Positions 8,521-17,778 of a DNA stretch of 64,000 nt are shown piece by piece (the stretch's first letter is position 1; every line of letters begins with the position of its first letter). The stretch lies in the NCBI RefSeq assembly GCF_011078175.1, contig NZ_JAALCJ010000001.1:620001-684000 (forward strand). Reading direction: 5' to 3'. The notes under the pieces were generated by a model, which ran no database searches, was not told the DNA's origin, and was given only the letters and a program-made list of their open reading frames with translations. The stretch is from Enterobacter cloacae (GTDB lineage Bacteria > Pseudomonadota > Gammaproteobacteria > Enterobacterales > Enterobacteriaceae). Made by a program: the position numbers and the translations under genes.

Positions 8521-9159
8521 TCAGCCAACAAGACCGCGCACAAACGCTTCGATCTCTTTGTCCTGGCAGTTCTCGAAGAAGCACTGCTGGAAGCGCTGGC
8601 CTGAGACGGCAGTTTTAACCAGCTCAGGATCGATTGCGCGCAGGGTATCCAGATAGTTTTCTTTCACCACTGCCGCTTTCACCTGGTTCAGAATACCGGC
8701 GTTACGTACCTGCGGCTCTTTACGCTCCGGTGGATAACCTTCGCCATTGCGTCCGGTAAACGCTTTCTCAAAGATAAAGCGTACGTTCAGCTCTGCCCCC
8801 CAGCCAAAGCCCTTCGCAAACGGCAGAGAAAGCGCGTTACCGTTGTTGATTTGCGCGAACAGGAAAGCATCCGCAGGATCGATGCAGTAGCCGCAAATCA
8901 CACCCGGATGAATGTTCAGGGACATCAGCGCGCCCTGCCCGGTACCGCAGCCGGTAACAACAAAATCGACGGCTTTTGCATTCAGCAGGATGCTCGCCAT
9001 GATGCCCAGGTGAATATAGGTGAGATGATGATCGTTCTCATCACTCATACCGACGTTATAGACCGGGAAACCTTTCTCATCAGCAACGGCTTTCAGCTCA
9101 TTAAGGATGATGGGATTCTTAGCGGCCTGGCTGTTTTCCATCATCAGTGCAATTTTCAT
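8521..9159 (-). CDS. RpiB/LacA/LacB family sugar-phosphate isomerase
   Basis: A 212-residue cytoplasmic protein whose N-terminal ~150 residues have the RpiB/LacAB fold: the phosphate-binding and active-site loop TGCGTGQG is at residues 69-76, with Cys71 in the position of the RpiB catalytic base, and a second family segment GYCIDPADAFLFAQINNGN follows. It is longer than RpiB (about 150) through a C-terminal extension ending in RFQQCFFENCQDKEIEAF, which places it in the longer subgroup. CAGGAG precedes the ATG. Probably interconverts aldose and ketose phosphates or related keto-sugars; the substrate is not identifiable. Absent from this place in K-12. Confidence 0.8.
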   Translation of the reverse strand: MKIALMMENSQAAKNPIILNELKAVADEKGFPVYNVGMSDENDHHLTYIHLGIMASILLNAKAVDFVVTGCGTGQGALMSLNIHPGVICGYCIDPADAFLFAQINNGNALSLPFAKGFGWGAELNVRFIFEKAFTGRNGEGYPPERKEPQVRNAGILNQVKAAVVKENYLDTLRAIDPELVKTAVSGQRFQQCFFENCQDKEIEAFVRGLVG

Positions 9160-9405
9160 CTTGTCTCTCCTGAATGCATGGCGGGCAATCCCGCTGTGGA
9201 TACCTTTTCAACTTAACCTTACTATCAAACAAACGTGCTTTCAAATTAAGTGAAAAATTGTTTTAAAAAAACAAAGATGCGCTCACAGTTTTGCGTACTT
9301 GCCCGTCTCGTTGCACAGTGAGAATGCAGATCCTCCGGCTATTCCGGTCATTGCATCCCATCACGTTGGTTACAATAGCGTATTTCCCGTCATGCAGAGT
9401 GAACC

Positions 9406-9744
9406 ATGAAACGTGTAATCATAGCCGGAACGATCCTGTTGCTCGCCGGGTGCAGTATCAACCGTCAGGCAGAAGTCAGCAGTACGGATGCCCTAAACGG
9501 AATTGTGCGCCTCGACTATGGCCAGGCCATGCTGCAAAACGCCTGGTCTGATGACTATGTTAATAACGGTACGGCAACCAAAGCCTGTCAAAACATGGGC
9601 TATGCCACCGCATCAGCCTACGGGCAGCCCATTAAAACCTGCACTCTGATCAGCGGTTCGCTATGTCTGAACGAAAGTGTGACCATTCAGTATAAATGTC
9701 TGGGGTACGCTGTTACCTCTTCCAGCCAGAATCCATGGTATTAA
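9406..9744 (+). CDS. yecR: YecR family lipoprotein
   Basis: A 112-residue predicted lipoprotein. The signal peptide MKRVIIAGTILLLAGC ends in a lipobox (LAGC, Cys16). The mature part contains four further cysteines (KACQNMGY, IKTCTLI, SLCLNE, YKCLGY), a pattern shared with E. coli YecR, and gene order (yecR then ftnA) is conserved. In E. coli yecR belongs to the FlhDC regulon and is otherwise uncharacterised. It should be anchored in the envelope, probably the outer membrane. The ribosome site is weak (GAGTGAACC). Confidence 0.88.
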   Translation: MKRVIIAGTILLLAGCSINRQAEVSSTDALNGIVRLDYGQAMLQNAWSDDYVNNGTATKACQNMGYATASAYGQPIKTCTLISGSLCLNESVTIQYKCLGYAVTSSSQNPWY

Positions 9745-9944
9745 CCGCTACTGCCAGCCACGCTGGCAGTTTATTTAATAAGAACACAAACAATTCTCAT
9801 TAATAAATAAAAATGGTGGCAATGCGTTTTATTCCCATTCGTATTTTTAATAAAGAGATATTTATTTTACTTTTTGCAAATAATTAAATAACAAATTATA
9901 GTGTCGCTCATCGTGAACCAGAATTAATAAACCGGAGCTGCACC
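9745..9944 (+). promoter_or_regulatory. ftnA upstream region, AT-rich with Fur-like sequence
   Basis: This 200-bp region is very AT-rich. ACAAACAATTCTCATTAAT (9786-9804) resembles a Fur box in reverse (AATGAGAATTG). E. coli ftnA is activated by Fur displacing H-NS at upstream sites, and the same design, AT-rich DNA plus Fur sites, would fit. Only one site is visible by eye, so this is tentative. Confidence 0.4.
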
Positions 9945-10442
9945 ATGTTAAAAACTGAAATGATCGACAAGCTCAATGCGCAAATGAATCTTGAGCTGTT
10001 TTCTTCCCTGCTTTATCAGCAGATGAGCGCCTGGTGCAGCTATCACAGCTTTGAAGGCGCGGCCGCTTTCCTGCGTCGTCATGCTCAGGAAGAGATGACG
10101 CACATGCAGCGTCTGTTTGATTACCTTACGGATACCGGCAGCCTGCCGCGCATTGATAACGTGGCATCACCTTTCGCAGAATACGGCTCTCTTGATGAAC
10201 TGTTCCGCGCCACGTATGAGCACGAACAGCTGATCACTCAGAAAATTAATGAACTGGCTCATGCCGCTATGACCAGCCAGGATTATCCAACCTTTAATTT
10301 CCTTCAGTGGTATGTGGCTGAACAGCACGAAGAAGAGAAGCTGTTTAAATCCGTGCTGGATAAATTATCTCTGGCGGGCAAATCCGGGGAAGGCCTGTAC
10401 TTCATCGATAAAGAACTGTCGACGCTTGATACCCAGAATTAA
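9945..10442 (+). CDS. ftnA: Bacterial non-heme ferritin FtnA
   Basis: The main iron-storage ferritin: 24 subunits form a shell that oxidises Fe(II) and stores the mineral. The 165 residues align over the whole length with E. coli FtnA. All ferroxidase ligands are present in the same numbering: Glu17, Glu50, His53, Glu94, Gln127, with Glu49, Glu129 and Glu130 for the third site. The C-terminus [11 protein letters not shown] is identical to that of E. coli. Ribosome site CCGGAG lies upstream. Monocistronic and followed by a strong shared terminator. Confidence 0.98.
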   Translation: MLKTEMIDKLNAQMNLELFSSLLYQQMSAWCSYHSFEGAAAFLRRHAQEEMTHMQRLFDYLTDTGSLPRIDNVASPFAEYGSLDELFRATYEHEQLITQKINELAHAAMTSQDYPTFNFLQWYVAEQHEEEKLFKSVLDKLSLAGKSGEGLYFIDKELSTLDTQN

Positions 10443-10450
10443 TAGAAAAA

Positions 10451-10472
10451 CGGTGCTGAGTTTTCAGCACCG
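10451..10472. terminator. Bidirectional terminator between ftnA and yecH
   Basis: A perfect 9-bp stem CGGTGCTGA/TCAGCACCG with loop GTTT, preceded by AAAAA and followed by CTTTATTT, lies between the convergent ftnA and yecH stops. Confidence 0.85.
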
Positions 10473-10478
10473 CTTTAT

Positions 10479-10715
10479 TTAATGTCGGCAAATTTTGCTT
10501 TCGTGCGTGGAAAATCCGTCTGCTGCCGGAATGAATTTTCCGCGCGCCGCCAGAAACGCCACCAGCTCCGCGGCTGTCATCTCGGAAGCTGAACAGGTAT
10601 GGAAACGCGCCGCTTCGCCAAAGCGGGCATGTATCGCCTCTACCAGACTCTCCTCCGTATAGCGCTCACCTGACTCAATCATCATATTAAGTACGTCGTG
10701 TCCGTGAATTGACAT
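10479..10715 (-). CDS. yecH: YecH family metal-binding protein
   Basis: A 78-residue protein matching E. coli YecH (79 aa). It starts MSIHGHDVLNMMIESGERY and keeps HGHD, FHTCSASEMTA and a C-terminal HESKICRH, so His and Cys residues that could bind metal stand at both ends. Small cytoplasmic protein of unknown role; the conserved place next to ftnA hints at iron handling but this is only context. Convergent with ftnA. Confidence 0.88.
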   Translation of the reverse strand: MSIHGHDVLNMMIESGERYTEESLVEAIHARFGEAARFHTCSASEMTAAELVAFLAARGKFIPAADGFSTHESKICRH

Positions 10716-10797
10716 GGTTACCTCTCATAAATAAAAAGCAGACTAAACGCTCCTTCCAGGACACGCTTTGCGCTGGCGCAGGTAACGCTTCTCTTTT

Positions 10798-10838
10798 TGT
10801 AAATTAATCATTACACCCTATGTAACGGTGATTTGACG
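10798..10838 (+). promoter_or_regulatory. Tandem TyrR boxes of tyrP
   Basis: TGTAAATTAATCATTACA (10798-10815) fits the TyrR box TGTAAA-N6-TTTACA with one mismatch; a weaker second box TGTAACGGTGATTTGACG starts at 10821. Adjacent strong and weak boxes are the known arrangement at E. coli tyrP, where TyrR represses with tyrosine and activates with phenylalanine. Confidence 0.7.
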
Positions 10839-10906
10839 AGATGGGGCTTTTCCCTTACTCTGCGCCGCAGAATGAGTCGCGGTATGGAAGCGTTGTAGAG
10901 GAAAGC

Positions 10907-12118
10907 GTGAAGAACAGAACTCTGGGAAGTATTTTTATCGTTGCCGGAACGACAATTGGCGCAGGAATGTTGGCCATGCCGTTGGCTGCCGCCGGCGTCG
11001 GGTTTGGGGTTACCGTAGCGCTGCTGGGCGGTCTGTGGGCCCTGATGTGCTACACCGCGCTATTATTGCTGGAAGTTTATCAGCATGTCCCTGCCGATAC
11101 CGGCTTAGGCTCTCTGGCGGCACGCTATCTTGGACGCTACGGGCAGTGGATCACCGGTTTCAGCATGATGTTCCTGATGTACGCGTTGACTGCCGCTTAC
11201 ATCAGCGGCGCCGGGGAACTGATCGCGTCAAGTATCAATGACGGCTTCGGTGCGTCGCTTTCCCCAGAAACAGGCGCCATTGTCTTTGCGCTGATTGGTG
11301 GCGGCGTGGTTTGCGCGGGCACGTCGCTGGTCGATCTGTTTAACCGCTTTTTATTCAGCGCAAAAATTCTCTTCCTTGTTGTGATGCTGGTGCTGCTGGC
11401 ACCGCATGTTCACAAGGTTAACCTGCTCTCCCTGCCGCTGGAGAAGGGTCTGGCGCTTTCGGCCATCCCGGTGATCTTCACCTCCTTCGGCTTTCACGGC
11501 AGCGTGCCGAGCATCGTGAGCTATATGAAGGGCGATATCCGCAAGCTGCGCCGCGTCTTTGTTATCGGTAGCGCTATTCCGCTGATTGCCTACCTGTTCT
11601 GGCAGCTGGTGACGCTGGGCAGTATAGATTCCCATACCTTTATCGGCCTGATGGCAGAGCATTCTGGTTTAAATGGTTTCCTGGTAGCCCTGCGTAACGT
11701 GGTGGCCTCTCCACACGTGGAGCTGGCGGTACATCTGTTTGCAGACCTGGCGCTGGCAACCTCCTTCCTCGGCGTGGCGCTTGGCCTGTTTGACTACATG
11801 GCAGACCTGTTCCAGCGTAGCAACACCGTTGCCGGACGCTTACAGACGGGGGCAATGACCTTCCTGCCGCCGCTGGCCTTCGCGCTCTTTTACCCGCGCG
11901 GGTTTGTGATGGCGCTGGGGTATGCCGGCGTGGCGTTATCGGTACTGGCGCTGCTGCTGCCTTCCCTGCTGGCGTGGAAGAGCCGCATGCAGCATCCGCA
12001 GCAGGGGTATCGCGTAGCGGGCGGTACGCCAATGCTGTGCGCGGTGTTTGGTTGTGGGGTGGTGATTATTCTGGTGCAGGTGCTGATTGCAGCGGGAATG
12101 CTGCCGGAAGTGGGATAA
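10907..12118 (+). CDS. tyrP: Tyrosine-specific transport protein TyrP
   Basis: An inner-membrane tyrosine:proton symporter of the aromatic amino acid permease (ArAAP) family with about eleven helices. I choose the GTG at 10907 ([20 protein letters not shown] follows) since it gives exactly the 403 residues of E. coli TyrP and has GAGGAAA 5 nt upstream; an ATG 22 codons earlier would add a non-conserved extension that overlaps the control region. Conserved segments include [16 protein letters not shown] and [16 protein letters not shown]. Controlled by the TyrR boxes just upstream. Confidence 0.95.
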   Translation: MKNRTLGSIFIVAGTTIGAGMLAMPLAAAGVGFGVTVALLGGLWALMCYTALLLLEVYQHVPADTGLGSLAARYLGRYGQWITGFSMMFLMYALTAAYISGAGELIASSINDGFGASLSPETGAIVFALIGGGVVCAGTSLVDLFNRFLFSAKILFLVVMLVLLAPHVHKVNLLSLPLEKGLALSAIPVIFTSFGFHGSVPSIVSYMKGDIRKLRRVFVIGSAIPLIAYLFWQLVTLGSIDSHTFIGLMAEHSGLNGFLVALRNVVASPHVELAVHLFADLALATSFLGVALGLFDYMADLFQRSNTVAGRLQTGAMTFLPPLAFALFYPRGFVMALGYAGVALSVLALLLPSLLAWKSRMQHPQQGYRVAGGTPMLCAVFGCGVVIILVQVLIAAGMLPEVG

Positions 12119-12198
12119 CTTATTTATACAGGTCCTAAGGTACTGTTCCGTTCACCTTAAGATCAACAGAATATAATTTTTTCACAGCATGTGAACGG

Positions 12199-12227
12199 GA
12201 TAAGGGGGCCGCCGCGGCCCCCTTATC
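12199..12227 (+). terminator. Strong GC-rich hairpin after tyrP
   Basis: A 13-bp perfect stem GATAAGGGGGCCG/CGGCCCCCTTATC with a 3-nt loop lies 80 nt after the tyrP stop. It probably ends the tyrP transcript although the U-run is short. Confidence 0.65.
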
Positions 12228-12430
12228 AATCCCCGCGGCCCCGCGGAAAATCGGTGCTTCGCACTGCGCTCACCTCCCGACCATCTGCCTGCGGTCGGCT
12301 CAACTCGACATCCTGTCTCGATTCGCCTCTGGCCGCCATCCATGGCGTCCAGCCCTTGTCATCTGGTCTCCGGTTCGCCGATTTTAGCGGGGACTCAACA
12401 CCCGTGCCCCATTCAGGCCACAGTAATTAA
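12228..12430. repeat. Structured GC-rich intergenic element
   Basis: About 200 bp without a credible gene but with several inverted repeats in a row: CCGCGG motifs at 12232-12246, CCGACC/GGTCGG around 12278-12299, TCGACA/TGTCGA-type arms near 12305-12320 and GCCGCCAT/ATGGCG near 12334-12348. The composition differs from both neighbours. I read it as a multi-hairpin repeat element of the kind scattered in Enterobacter genomes; copy number could not be tested here. Confidence 0.45.
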
Positions 12431-12434
12431 TGAT

Positions 12435-13103
12435 TTAATGCAGGCAGCAGCTTTTAAACTTCTTCCCACTCCCGCACGGGCACGGGTCGTTACGCCCCAC
12501 CTTCGACCCGTTCACGACAGGCTTTTTCACTTCCTGCTGCTGCGGGTTAGCCACCCAGTAGTTATACAAACGCAGCGCCGCAGGCTGAATGCTCTCGATG
12601 CTGGCCATATACTCCTCTTCGGTCAGCGCATCCAGCTTCTCGCTGTTCTCTTCCGTTCCGTGCAGGGCAATCACGGCCAGGTCCGCTTCCAGCGCTTCCG
12701 GCAGGGATGACCAGTCCGTCAGCGCCACGCCGCGCATGTAGCCATAGCACCACTCTTCCACCACGGTATAGCTCTGACCGTCAACGTCGTTATAGCCAAA
12801 CAGCGGTTCAAACTGATCCTGGTATTCGCTCAAACGCTCGGCAATATCGTTCATGTGCTTAAAGCAGAGATCGATAAAACGGTTCATCTCACGATCGTTT
12901 TTCCAGCGCGGAATATATTTCTCCCCACCCCAGACCGCCACCAGCCAGGTGTCGGGCTCCACCACAACGGGACCGGAAAGTACTGCGGTAAGCATGCCGT
13001 CCAGTTCGGACACGTCAATCACGGATGCATCGTCGTGACCGTAAGAGATTAATGTCTCTTCCAGCCACGCCATCTCGCTTTCATTTAATGGGCCTTCAGC
13101 CAT
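12435..13103 (-). CDS. yecA: YecA family protein (UPF0149 with C-terminal SEC-C zinc motif)
   Basis: A 222-residue protein (E. coli 221). Residues 1-190 form the UPF0149/YgfB-like helical domain, and the C-terminus carries the SEC-C zinc motif [19 protein letters not shown] found also at the end of SecA. E. coli YecA is a metalloprotein reported to bind SecA and ribosomes, so a role in protein targeting is likely. Start at 13103 has AGGAG 9 nt upstream; the longer frame to 13139 has no support. Marks the last backbone gene before the inserted 13.5-30.9 kb segment. Confidence 0.93.
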   Translation of the reverse strand: MAEGPLNESEMAWLEETLISYGHDDASVIDVSELDGMLTAVLSGPVVVEPDTWLVAVWGGEKYIPRWKNDREMNRFIDLCFKHMNDIAERLSEYQDQFEPLFGYNDVDGQSYTVVEEWCYGYMRGVALTDWSSLPEALEADLAVIALHGTEENSEKLDALTEEEYMASIESIQPAALRLYNYWVANPQQQEVKKPVVNGSKVGRNDPCPCGSGKKFKSCCLH

Positions 13104-13514
13104 TGCTGATACTCCTGATAAAAAAAACGATCCTGACATATATCGCCGTGCGTGCCTATCTTAAGTTTAGGTCTTTACTGCTGCAAAAACGTGCAAATCG
13201 TGACCGTTGCACAACTTATGGGCTTTGTTGTTAAGGAGATGTGATCTCCGCTGTAAATTCATCTCATCCCACAAAGGCGCATAAAACGGCGCTCTATACT
13301 CAACGTGTTGTGACCCGGTCAAGGGATTAACCATTCTGGCAACCTTTTTGCTTAATGTTCTGCGCGCTTCGCGGTGCGTAGGATCCTCGCCGTATTAAGC
13401 AGGAGATTGCTTCTAAAGTGCATTTTGTTCTCGCTCTTGTTTTTGGATTAACGATGCCATCAGGCGTTCGGGTTTATACCTGGTGCAAAAACCTCTTTGC
13501 TAAGGAACATAATA
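13104..13514 (+). promoter_or_regulatory. Long leader region upstream of the second liv operon
   Basis: This 411-bp gene-free stretch separates the divergent yecA and branched-chain amino acid transport genes and must contain both promoters. I see no ORF with support, no attenuator with serial hairpins and no clear Lrp or CRP site. A TAAGGA ribosome site ends it. Confidence 0.4.
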
Positions 13515-14636
13515 ATGTCGCTGAAATTTACCAAAACTCCCCTCTCCCTGGTGCTGGCCGGTTGTCTGGTGACGGCCTTTTCCGCGCAGGCCGATATTGT
13601 GATCGGCGTTGCCGGGCCGTTCACAGGCCCAAACGCAACCTATGGCGATCAATACTGGCATGGCGCTACGCAGGCGGCAGAAGACATTAACGCCGCAGGC
13701 GGGATCAATGGTGAGAAAATCAAACTGATACAGGGTGACGACGCCTGCGAACCCAAGCAGGCCGTCGCCGTTGCCAACCGCTTAGTCGATCAGGATAACG
13801 TGAAAGCGGTCGTCGGCCACTTCTGCTCCTCGTCGACCATGCCCGCCTCCGAGGTCTATAGCGATGCCGGGATCCTTTCTATTACCCCCGGCTCTACGAA
13901 CCCGCTTATTACCGAGCGCGGCATGAGCGATATGTTCCGCATGTGCGGTCGTGACGACCAGCAGGGCCAGATTGCCAGCGATTTTATTATCGATAAGCTG
14001 AACGCCAAACGGGTGGTCATCATCCACGATAAAGACACCTACGGTCAGGGACTGGCGGACGCCACCAAAGCGGCCCTGGCGAAACGCGGCGTTAAGGATG
14101 TGATGTACGAAGGGCTATCGCGCGGGGAAAAAGACTTTAACGCGCTGGTGACCAAGATTGGCGCACAAAAACCGGACGTGGTGTTCTTCGGGGGCTGTCA
14201 CCCGGAAGCAGGCCCGCTGGTTCGCCAGATGCGTGAACAGGGCGTGCAGGCGAAGTTCTTTTCGGGTGACTGTATCGTCAATGAAGAGATGGTTACCGCC
14301 GCCGGCGGGCCGCAATACACCAACGGTATTTACATGACCTTCGGTAAAGATCCGCGCCTGATCCCGGACGGAAAAGCCGTCATTGAGAAATTCCGCGCCG
14401 GTAAGTTTGAACCAGAAGGATATACCCTATACGCCTACGCTTCGGTACAGGCTATCGCGGCGGCATTCAAGGCCACGAATGGGACGGATTCCGCAAAAGC
14501 CAGCGAGTGGCTGAAGGCTAATCCTGTCGACACGGTGATGGGTAAAAAAGCCTGGGACAGCAAAGGTGACCTCAAGGTGTCAGACTACGTGGTCTACCAG
14601 TGGGACGACAAAGGCAAATACAAAGAAGTGCCATAA
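13515..14636 (+). CDS. Branched-chain amino acid ABC transporter, periplasmic binding protein (LivK-like)
   Basis: A 373-residue periplasmic receptor. The signal peptide ends SAQA at about residue 26, giving a mature start DIVIGVAGPFTGPNA that is typical of LivJ/LivK. Cys pairs expected in the family are present (DDACEPKQA and HFCSS). Start at 13515 has TAAGGA upstream. First gene of a complete five-gene importer (binding protein, two permeases, two ATPases). E. coli has its livKHMGF near rpoH; this locus is a second system, so the ligand could be leucine-type amino acids or a related amide and I give no symbol. Confidence 0.9.
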   Translation: MSLKFTKTPLSLVLAGCLVTAFSAQADIVIGVAGPFTGPNATYGDQYWHGATQAAEDINAAGGINGEKIKLIQGDDACEPKQAVAVANRLVDQDNVKAVVGHFCSSSTMPASEVYSDAGILSITPGSTNPLITERGMSDMFRMCGRDDQQGQIASDFIIDKLNAKRVVIIHDKDTYGQGLADATKAALAKRGVKDVMYEGLSRGEKDFNALVTKIGAQKPDVVFFGGCHPEAGPLVRQMREQGVQAKFFSGDCIVNEEMVTAAGGPQYTNGIYMTFGKDPRLIPDGKAVIEKFRAGKFEPEGYTLYAYASVQAIAAAFKATNGTDSAKASEWLKANPVDTVMGKKAWDSKGDLKVSDYVVYQWDDKGKYKEVP

Positions 14637-14656
14637 CGGGACGGAATCTGCTCTGC

Positions 14657-14678
14657 GCCGGCAGGTTTGCCTGTCGGC
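14657..14678 (+). terminator. Intercistronic hairpin after the LivK-like gene
   Basis: GCCGGCAGG pairs with CCTGTCGGC (one G-U) around a 4-nt loop between the binding protein and first permease gene. Like the hairpin after araF, it would favour excess binding protein over membrane components. Confidence 0.55.
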
Positions 14679-14705
14679 GTAACCCCTTTATTCAGGTGCG
14701 CGACC

Positions 14706-15620
14706 ATGAGTACATTCTTCCTGCAACAGTTAATTAATGGCTTAACGCTGGGTTCGGTCTACGGTCTTATCGCCATCGGCTACACCATGGTGTACGGCAT
14801 TATCGGTATGATCAATTTCGCCCACGGCGAAGTGTATATGATCTCCGCCTATCTCTCGGCCATTGGCCTGGCCCTGCTGGCGTTTTTTGGGCTCCACTCC
14901 TTTCCGCTGCTGATCCTGGGCACGCTGGTTTTCACCATTGTGGTCACCGGCGTTTATGGCTGGACGATTGAGCGCATCGCCTACAAGCCGCTACGCAACT
15001 CGACGCGTCTGGCGCCGCTGATTTCGGCCATCGGGATGTCGCTGATACTGCAAAACTACGTCCAGCTCAGCCAGGGTCCGCGGCAGCAGGGCGTGCCCAC
15101 CATGCTGGATGGCGTGCTGCGTTTTCACCTTGGAGAAGGGTTTGTCCAGATAACTTATACCAAAGTTTTTATTCTCATCGCCTCGTTCGCGGGCATGCTG
15201 GTGCTGACCTGGATTATCAACCGTACCCGCTTAGGACGCATGTGCCGTGCGGTGCAGCAGGATCGTAAGATGGCCTCCATTTTGGGTATCAACACCGACA
15301 GAATTATTTCGCTGGTGTTTGTTATCGGCGCAGCCATGGCCGGGCTGGCGGGTGTGCTCATCACCATGAATTACGGCACCTTTGATTTCTACGTCGGGTT
15401 CGTTATCGGCATCAAGGCCTTTACGGCGGCGGTACTGGGCGGCATCGGATCTCTGCCCGGCGCGATGCTTGGCGGGCTGATTCTGGGCGTCGCAGAAGCG
15501 CAATTCTCCGGGATGGTGAACTCGGATTATAAGGACGTCTTCTCCTTCGGATTACTGGTCTTAATTCTGATCTTCCGTCCTCAGGGGCTGCTGGGCCGCC
15601 CTGTCGTGGCTAAAGTGTAA
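14706..15620 (+). CDS. Branched-chain amino acid ABC transporter permease (LivH-like)
   Basis: A 304-residue inner-membrane permease. Start at 14706 (MSTFFLQQLINGLTLG) is the usual LivH N-terminus; the ATG at 14667 would run through the hairpin. The family segments GSVYGLIAIGYTMVYGII, MINFAHGEVYM and the C-terminal VLGGIGSLPGAMLGGL (coupling helix for the ATPase) are clear. About eight helices. Together with the LivM-like protein it should form the pore. Confidence 0.92.
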   Translation: MSTFFLQQLINGLTLGSVYGLIAIGYTMVYGIIGMINFAHGEVYMISAYLSAIGLALLAFFGLHSFPLLILGTLVFTIVVTGVYGWTIERIAYKPLRNSTRLAPLISAIGMSLILQNYVQLSQGPRQQGVPTMLDGVLRFHLGEGFVQITYTKVFILIASFAGMLVLTWIINRTRLGRMCRAVQQDRKMASILGINTDRIISLVFVIGAAMAGLAGVLITMNYGTFDFYVGFVIGIKAFTAAVLGGIGSLPGAMLGGLILGVAEAQFSGMVNSDYKDVFSFGLLVLILIFRPQGLLGRPVVAKV

Positions 15621-15631
15621 GGAACAACGCG

Positions 15632-16906
15632 ATGACCTCTGACGGTTTTTCCCTGAAGCGCTGCATTCTGGACTCGATTTTTTCCGGAATGATCGCCCTG
15701 ATTATTTTCGGCCCGATTGCGGGCGTGATACTGGATGGTTACAGCTTTACCTTTGACGGCCAGCGGCTGGCGTGGATTGTAGGCACGGTGATGGTGGGAC
15801 GCTTTTTGCTGAGCGCCTTTTCAGCTACGGCGGCCGGAAGACGTTTGCATGCGCGCTTTGAATCCGACAATGCGGGGGTGTATGTTCGGCCACCGGCGTA
15901 TAAAAGCCGCATGCGCTGGATCATTCCGCTGATAATCACACTGGCGATCTGCTTCCCGTTTGTGGCCACTAAATACGTTCTGACGGTTGCCATTCTCGGG
16001 CTGATTTACGTCCTGCTCGGTCTTGGGCTGAACATTGTCGTCGGGCTCGCCGGACTGCTGGATCTGGGTTATGTCGCTTTCTATGCCATTGGCGCTTACG
16101 GGCTGGCGCTCGGGTATCAGTATCTGGGGCTTGGGTTCTGGAGCATGCTGCCGCTGGCGGCGCTAATGGCCGCGGGCGCGGGCGCTCTGCTCGGCTTTCC
16201 GGTGCTGCGCATGCATGGGGATTATCTTGCCATCGTCACGCTCGGGTTTGGCGAGATCATCCGCCTGGTGCTGAACAACTGGCTCACCTTCACCGGCGGG
16301 CCTAACGGCGTTTCAGCCCCTGCCCCGACCTTTTTTGGCCTTGAATTTGGCCGACGCGCCAAAGAAGGCGGCGTCCCTTTCCACGAGTTCTTCGGCCTGA
16401 CCTATAACCCCAACATGAAGTTTATCTTCATCTATGCGGTGCTTTTCCTGGTAGTCATGCTGGTGCTGTACATTAAACACCGGCTGACCCGAATGCCCAT
16501 TGGACGGGCGTGGGAAGCACTCCGTGAGGATGAAATTGCCTGCCGTTCCCTGGGGCTTAATCACGTTCTGGTCAAGCTTTCGGCCTTCACTCTGGGCGCA
16601 TCAACGGCAGGTATCGCCGGGGTGTTTTTTGCCACCTATCAGGGGTTTGTTAACCCGACCTCCTTCACCTTTTTTGAATCGGCGCTGATCCTCGCGATCG
16701 TGGTTCTGGGCGGGATGGGGTCTACCCTGGGCGTTGTGCTGGCCGCCTTTGTGCTGACCGTCACGCCGGAGCTGCTGCGCAGCTTTGCGGAATACCGCGT
16801 GCTGCTGTTTGGCATGCTGATGGTGGTGATGATGATCTGGCGTCCTCGCGGTCTGATTCGCATCAACCGCAGCGGATTTTCCGTACGGAAAGGAGTGGCG
16901 CCATGA
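15632..16906 (+). CDS. Branched-chain amino acid ABC transporter permease (LivM-like)
   Basis: A 424-residue inner-membrane permease, same length class as E. coli LivM (425). The N-terminal ~90 residues hold two or three extra helices and a DUF3382-like region; the core starts near residue 95 and includes LGLGLNIVVGLAGLLDLGYVAFYAIGAYG and the coupling segment VVLGGMGSTLGVVLAAF. AAGGA lies upstream of the ATG 11 bp after the LivH-like stop. Its last codons overlap the next gene by 4 bp, showing translational coupling. Confidence 0.92.
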   Translation: MTSDGFSLKRCILDSIFSGMIALIIFGPIAGVILDGYSFTFDGQRLAWIVGTVMVGRFLLSAFSATAAGRRLHARFESDNAGVYVRPPAYKSRMRWIIPLIITLAICFPFVATKYVLTVAILGLIYVLLGLGLNIVVGLAGLLDLGYVAFYAIGAYGLALGYQYLGLGFWSMLPLAALMAAGAGALLGFPVLRMHGDYLAIVTLGFGEIIRLVLNNWLTFTGGPNGVSAPAPTFFGLEFGRRAKEGGVPFHEFFGLTYNPNMKFIFIYAVLFLVVMLVLYIKHRLTRMPIGRAWEALREDEIACRSLGLNHVLVKLSAFTLGASTAGIAGVFFATYQGFVNPTSFTFFESALILAIVVLGGMGSTLGVVLAAFVLTVTPELLRSFAEYRVLLFGMLMVVMMIWRPRGLIRINRSGFSVRKGVAP

Positions 16907-17778
16907 ACGCAACGATTTTGCGTGTAGAACATTTGATGATGCACTTCGGCGGGATCAAGGCCTTAAACGACGTCAATCTTGAGGTGCAGCGCGGTTCCAT
17001 TACCGCTCTCATTGGGCCTAACGGTGCGGGAAAAACGACCGTTTTTAACTGCCTGACCGGTTTTTACCGGGCCTCGGGCGGCAACATTCTGTTCAATACA
17101 CGAAATAAAACCACCAATGTCATTCAGGTGCTCGGCCAGAAATTCCAGCCGGGCGACTGGCTCAACCCGGCGCAGCTTGGTCAACGCCTGTTCTATAAGA
17201 TGTTTGGCGGCACGCACCTGGTGAACCGCGCGGGTCTTGCGCGCACGTTTCAGAACATCCGCCTGTTCCGCGAGATGTCCGTTGTAGAAAACCTGCTGGT
17301 GGCACAGCACATGCGCGTCAACCGTAACCTGCTGGCGGGGGTGCTGAACACCCCGGCTTATCGTCGGGCAGAGAACGATGCGCTGGACCGGGCGTTTTAC
17401 TGGCTGGAAGTGGTGGGTCTGGTGGATTGCGCGAACCGTCTGGCCGGAGAAATGTCCTACGGCCAGCAGCGACGCCTCGAAATCGCCCGGGCCATGTGTA
17501 CCGGCCCGGAGATGATTTGTCTCGATGAGCCAGCTGCCGGCCTGAACCCCGTGGAGACGCATAAGCTGAGCGAGATCATCCGGTTTCTGCGCGACCATCA
17601 CGACATCACGGTTTTGCTGATCGAGCATGATATGGGGATGGTGATGGGCATTTCAGATGACATCATTGTGCTCGATCACGGCGATGTCATTGCCAGAGGT
17701 AAACCAGCTGAGATCCAGCACAATGAAAAAGTGATTGCCGCGTATCTGGGCACCGACGAAAGCGAGGTAAATCTGTGA
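16903..17778 (+). CDS. Branched-chain amino acid ABC transporter ATPase (LivG-like)
   Basis: A 291-residue cytoplasmic ATPase. Walker A is GPNGAGKTT (about residues 38-46), the signature is MSYGQQRRLEIARAM, and Walker B is MICLDEPAAGLNP; an H-loop LIEHDMGMVMG follows. The length exceeds that of E. coli LivG (255) mainly through an insert after Walker A (about residues 68-100), a feature seen in Pseudomonas BraF-type proteins. Start overlaps the LivM-like stop as ATGA. Confidence 0.92.
   Translation: MNATILRVEHLMMHFGGIKALNDVNLEVQRGSITALIGPNGAGKTTVFNCLTGFYRASGGNILFNTRNKTTNVIQVLGQKFQPGDWLNPAQLGQRLFYKMFGGTHLVNRAGLARTFQNIRLFREMSVVENLLVAQHMRVNRNLLAGVLNTPAYRRAENDALDRAFYWLEVVGLVDCANRLAGEMSYGQQRRLEIARAMCTGPEMICLDEPAAGLNPVETHKLSEIIRFLRDHHDITVLLIEHDMGMVMGISDDIIVLDHGDVIARGKPAEIQHNEKVIAAYLGTDESEVNL

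Noticed and set aside
12191..12430. 79-codon plus ORF after tyrP
   Set aside because: It spans a terminator stem and the hairpin-rich element; composition is of repeats, not of a protein.
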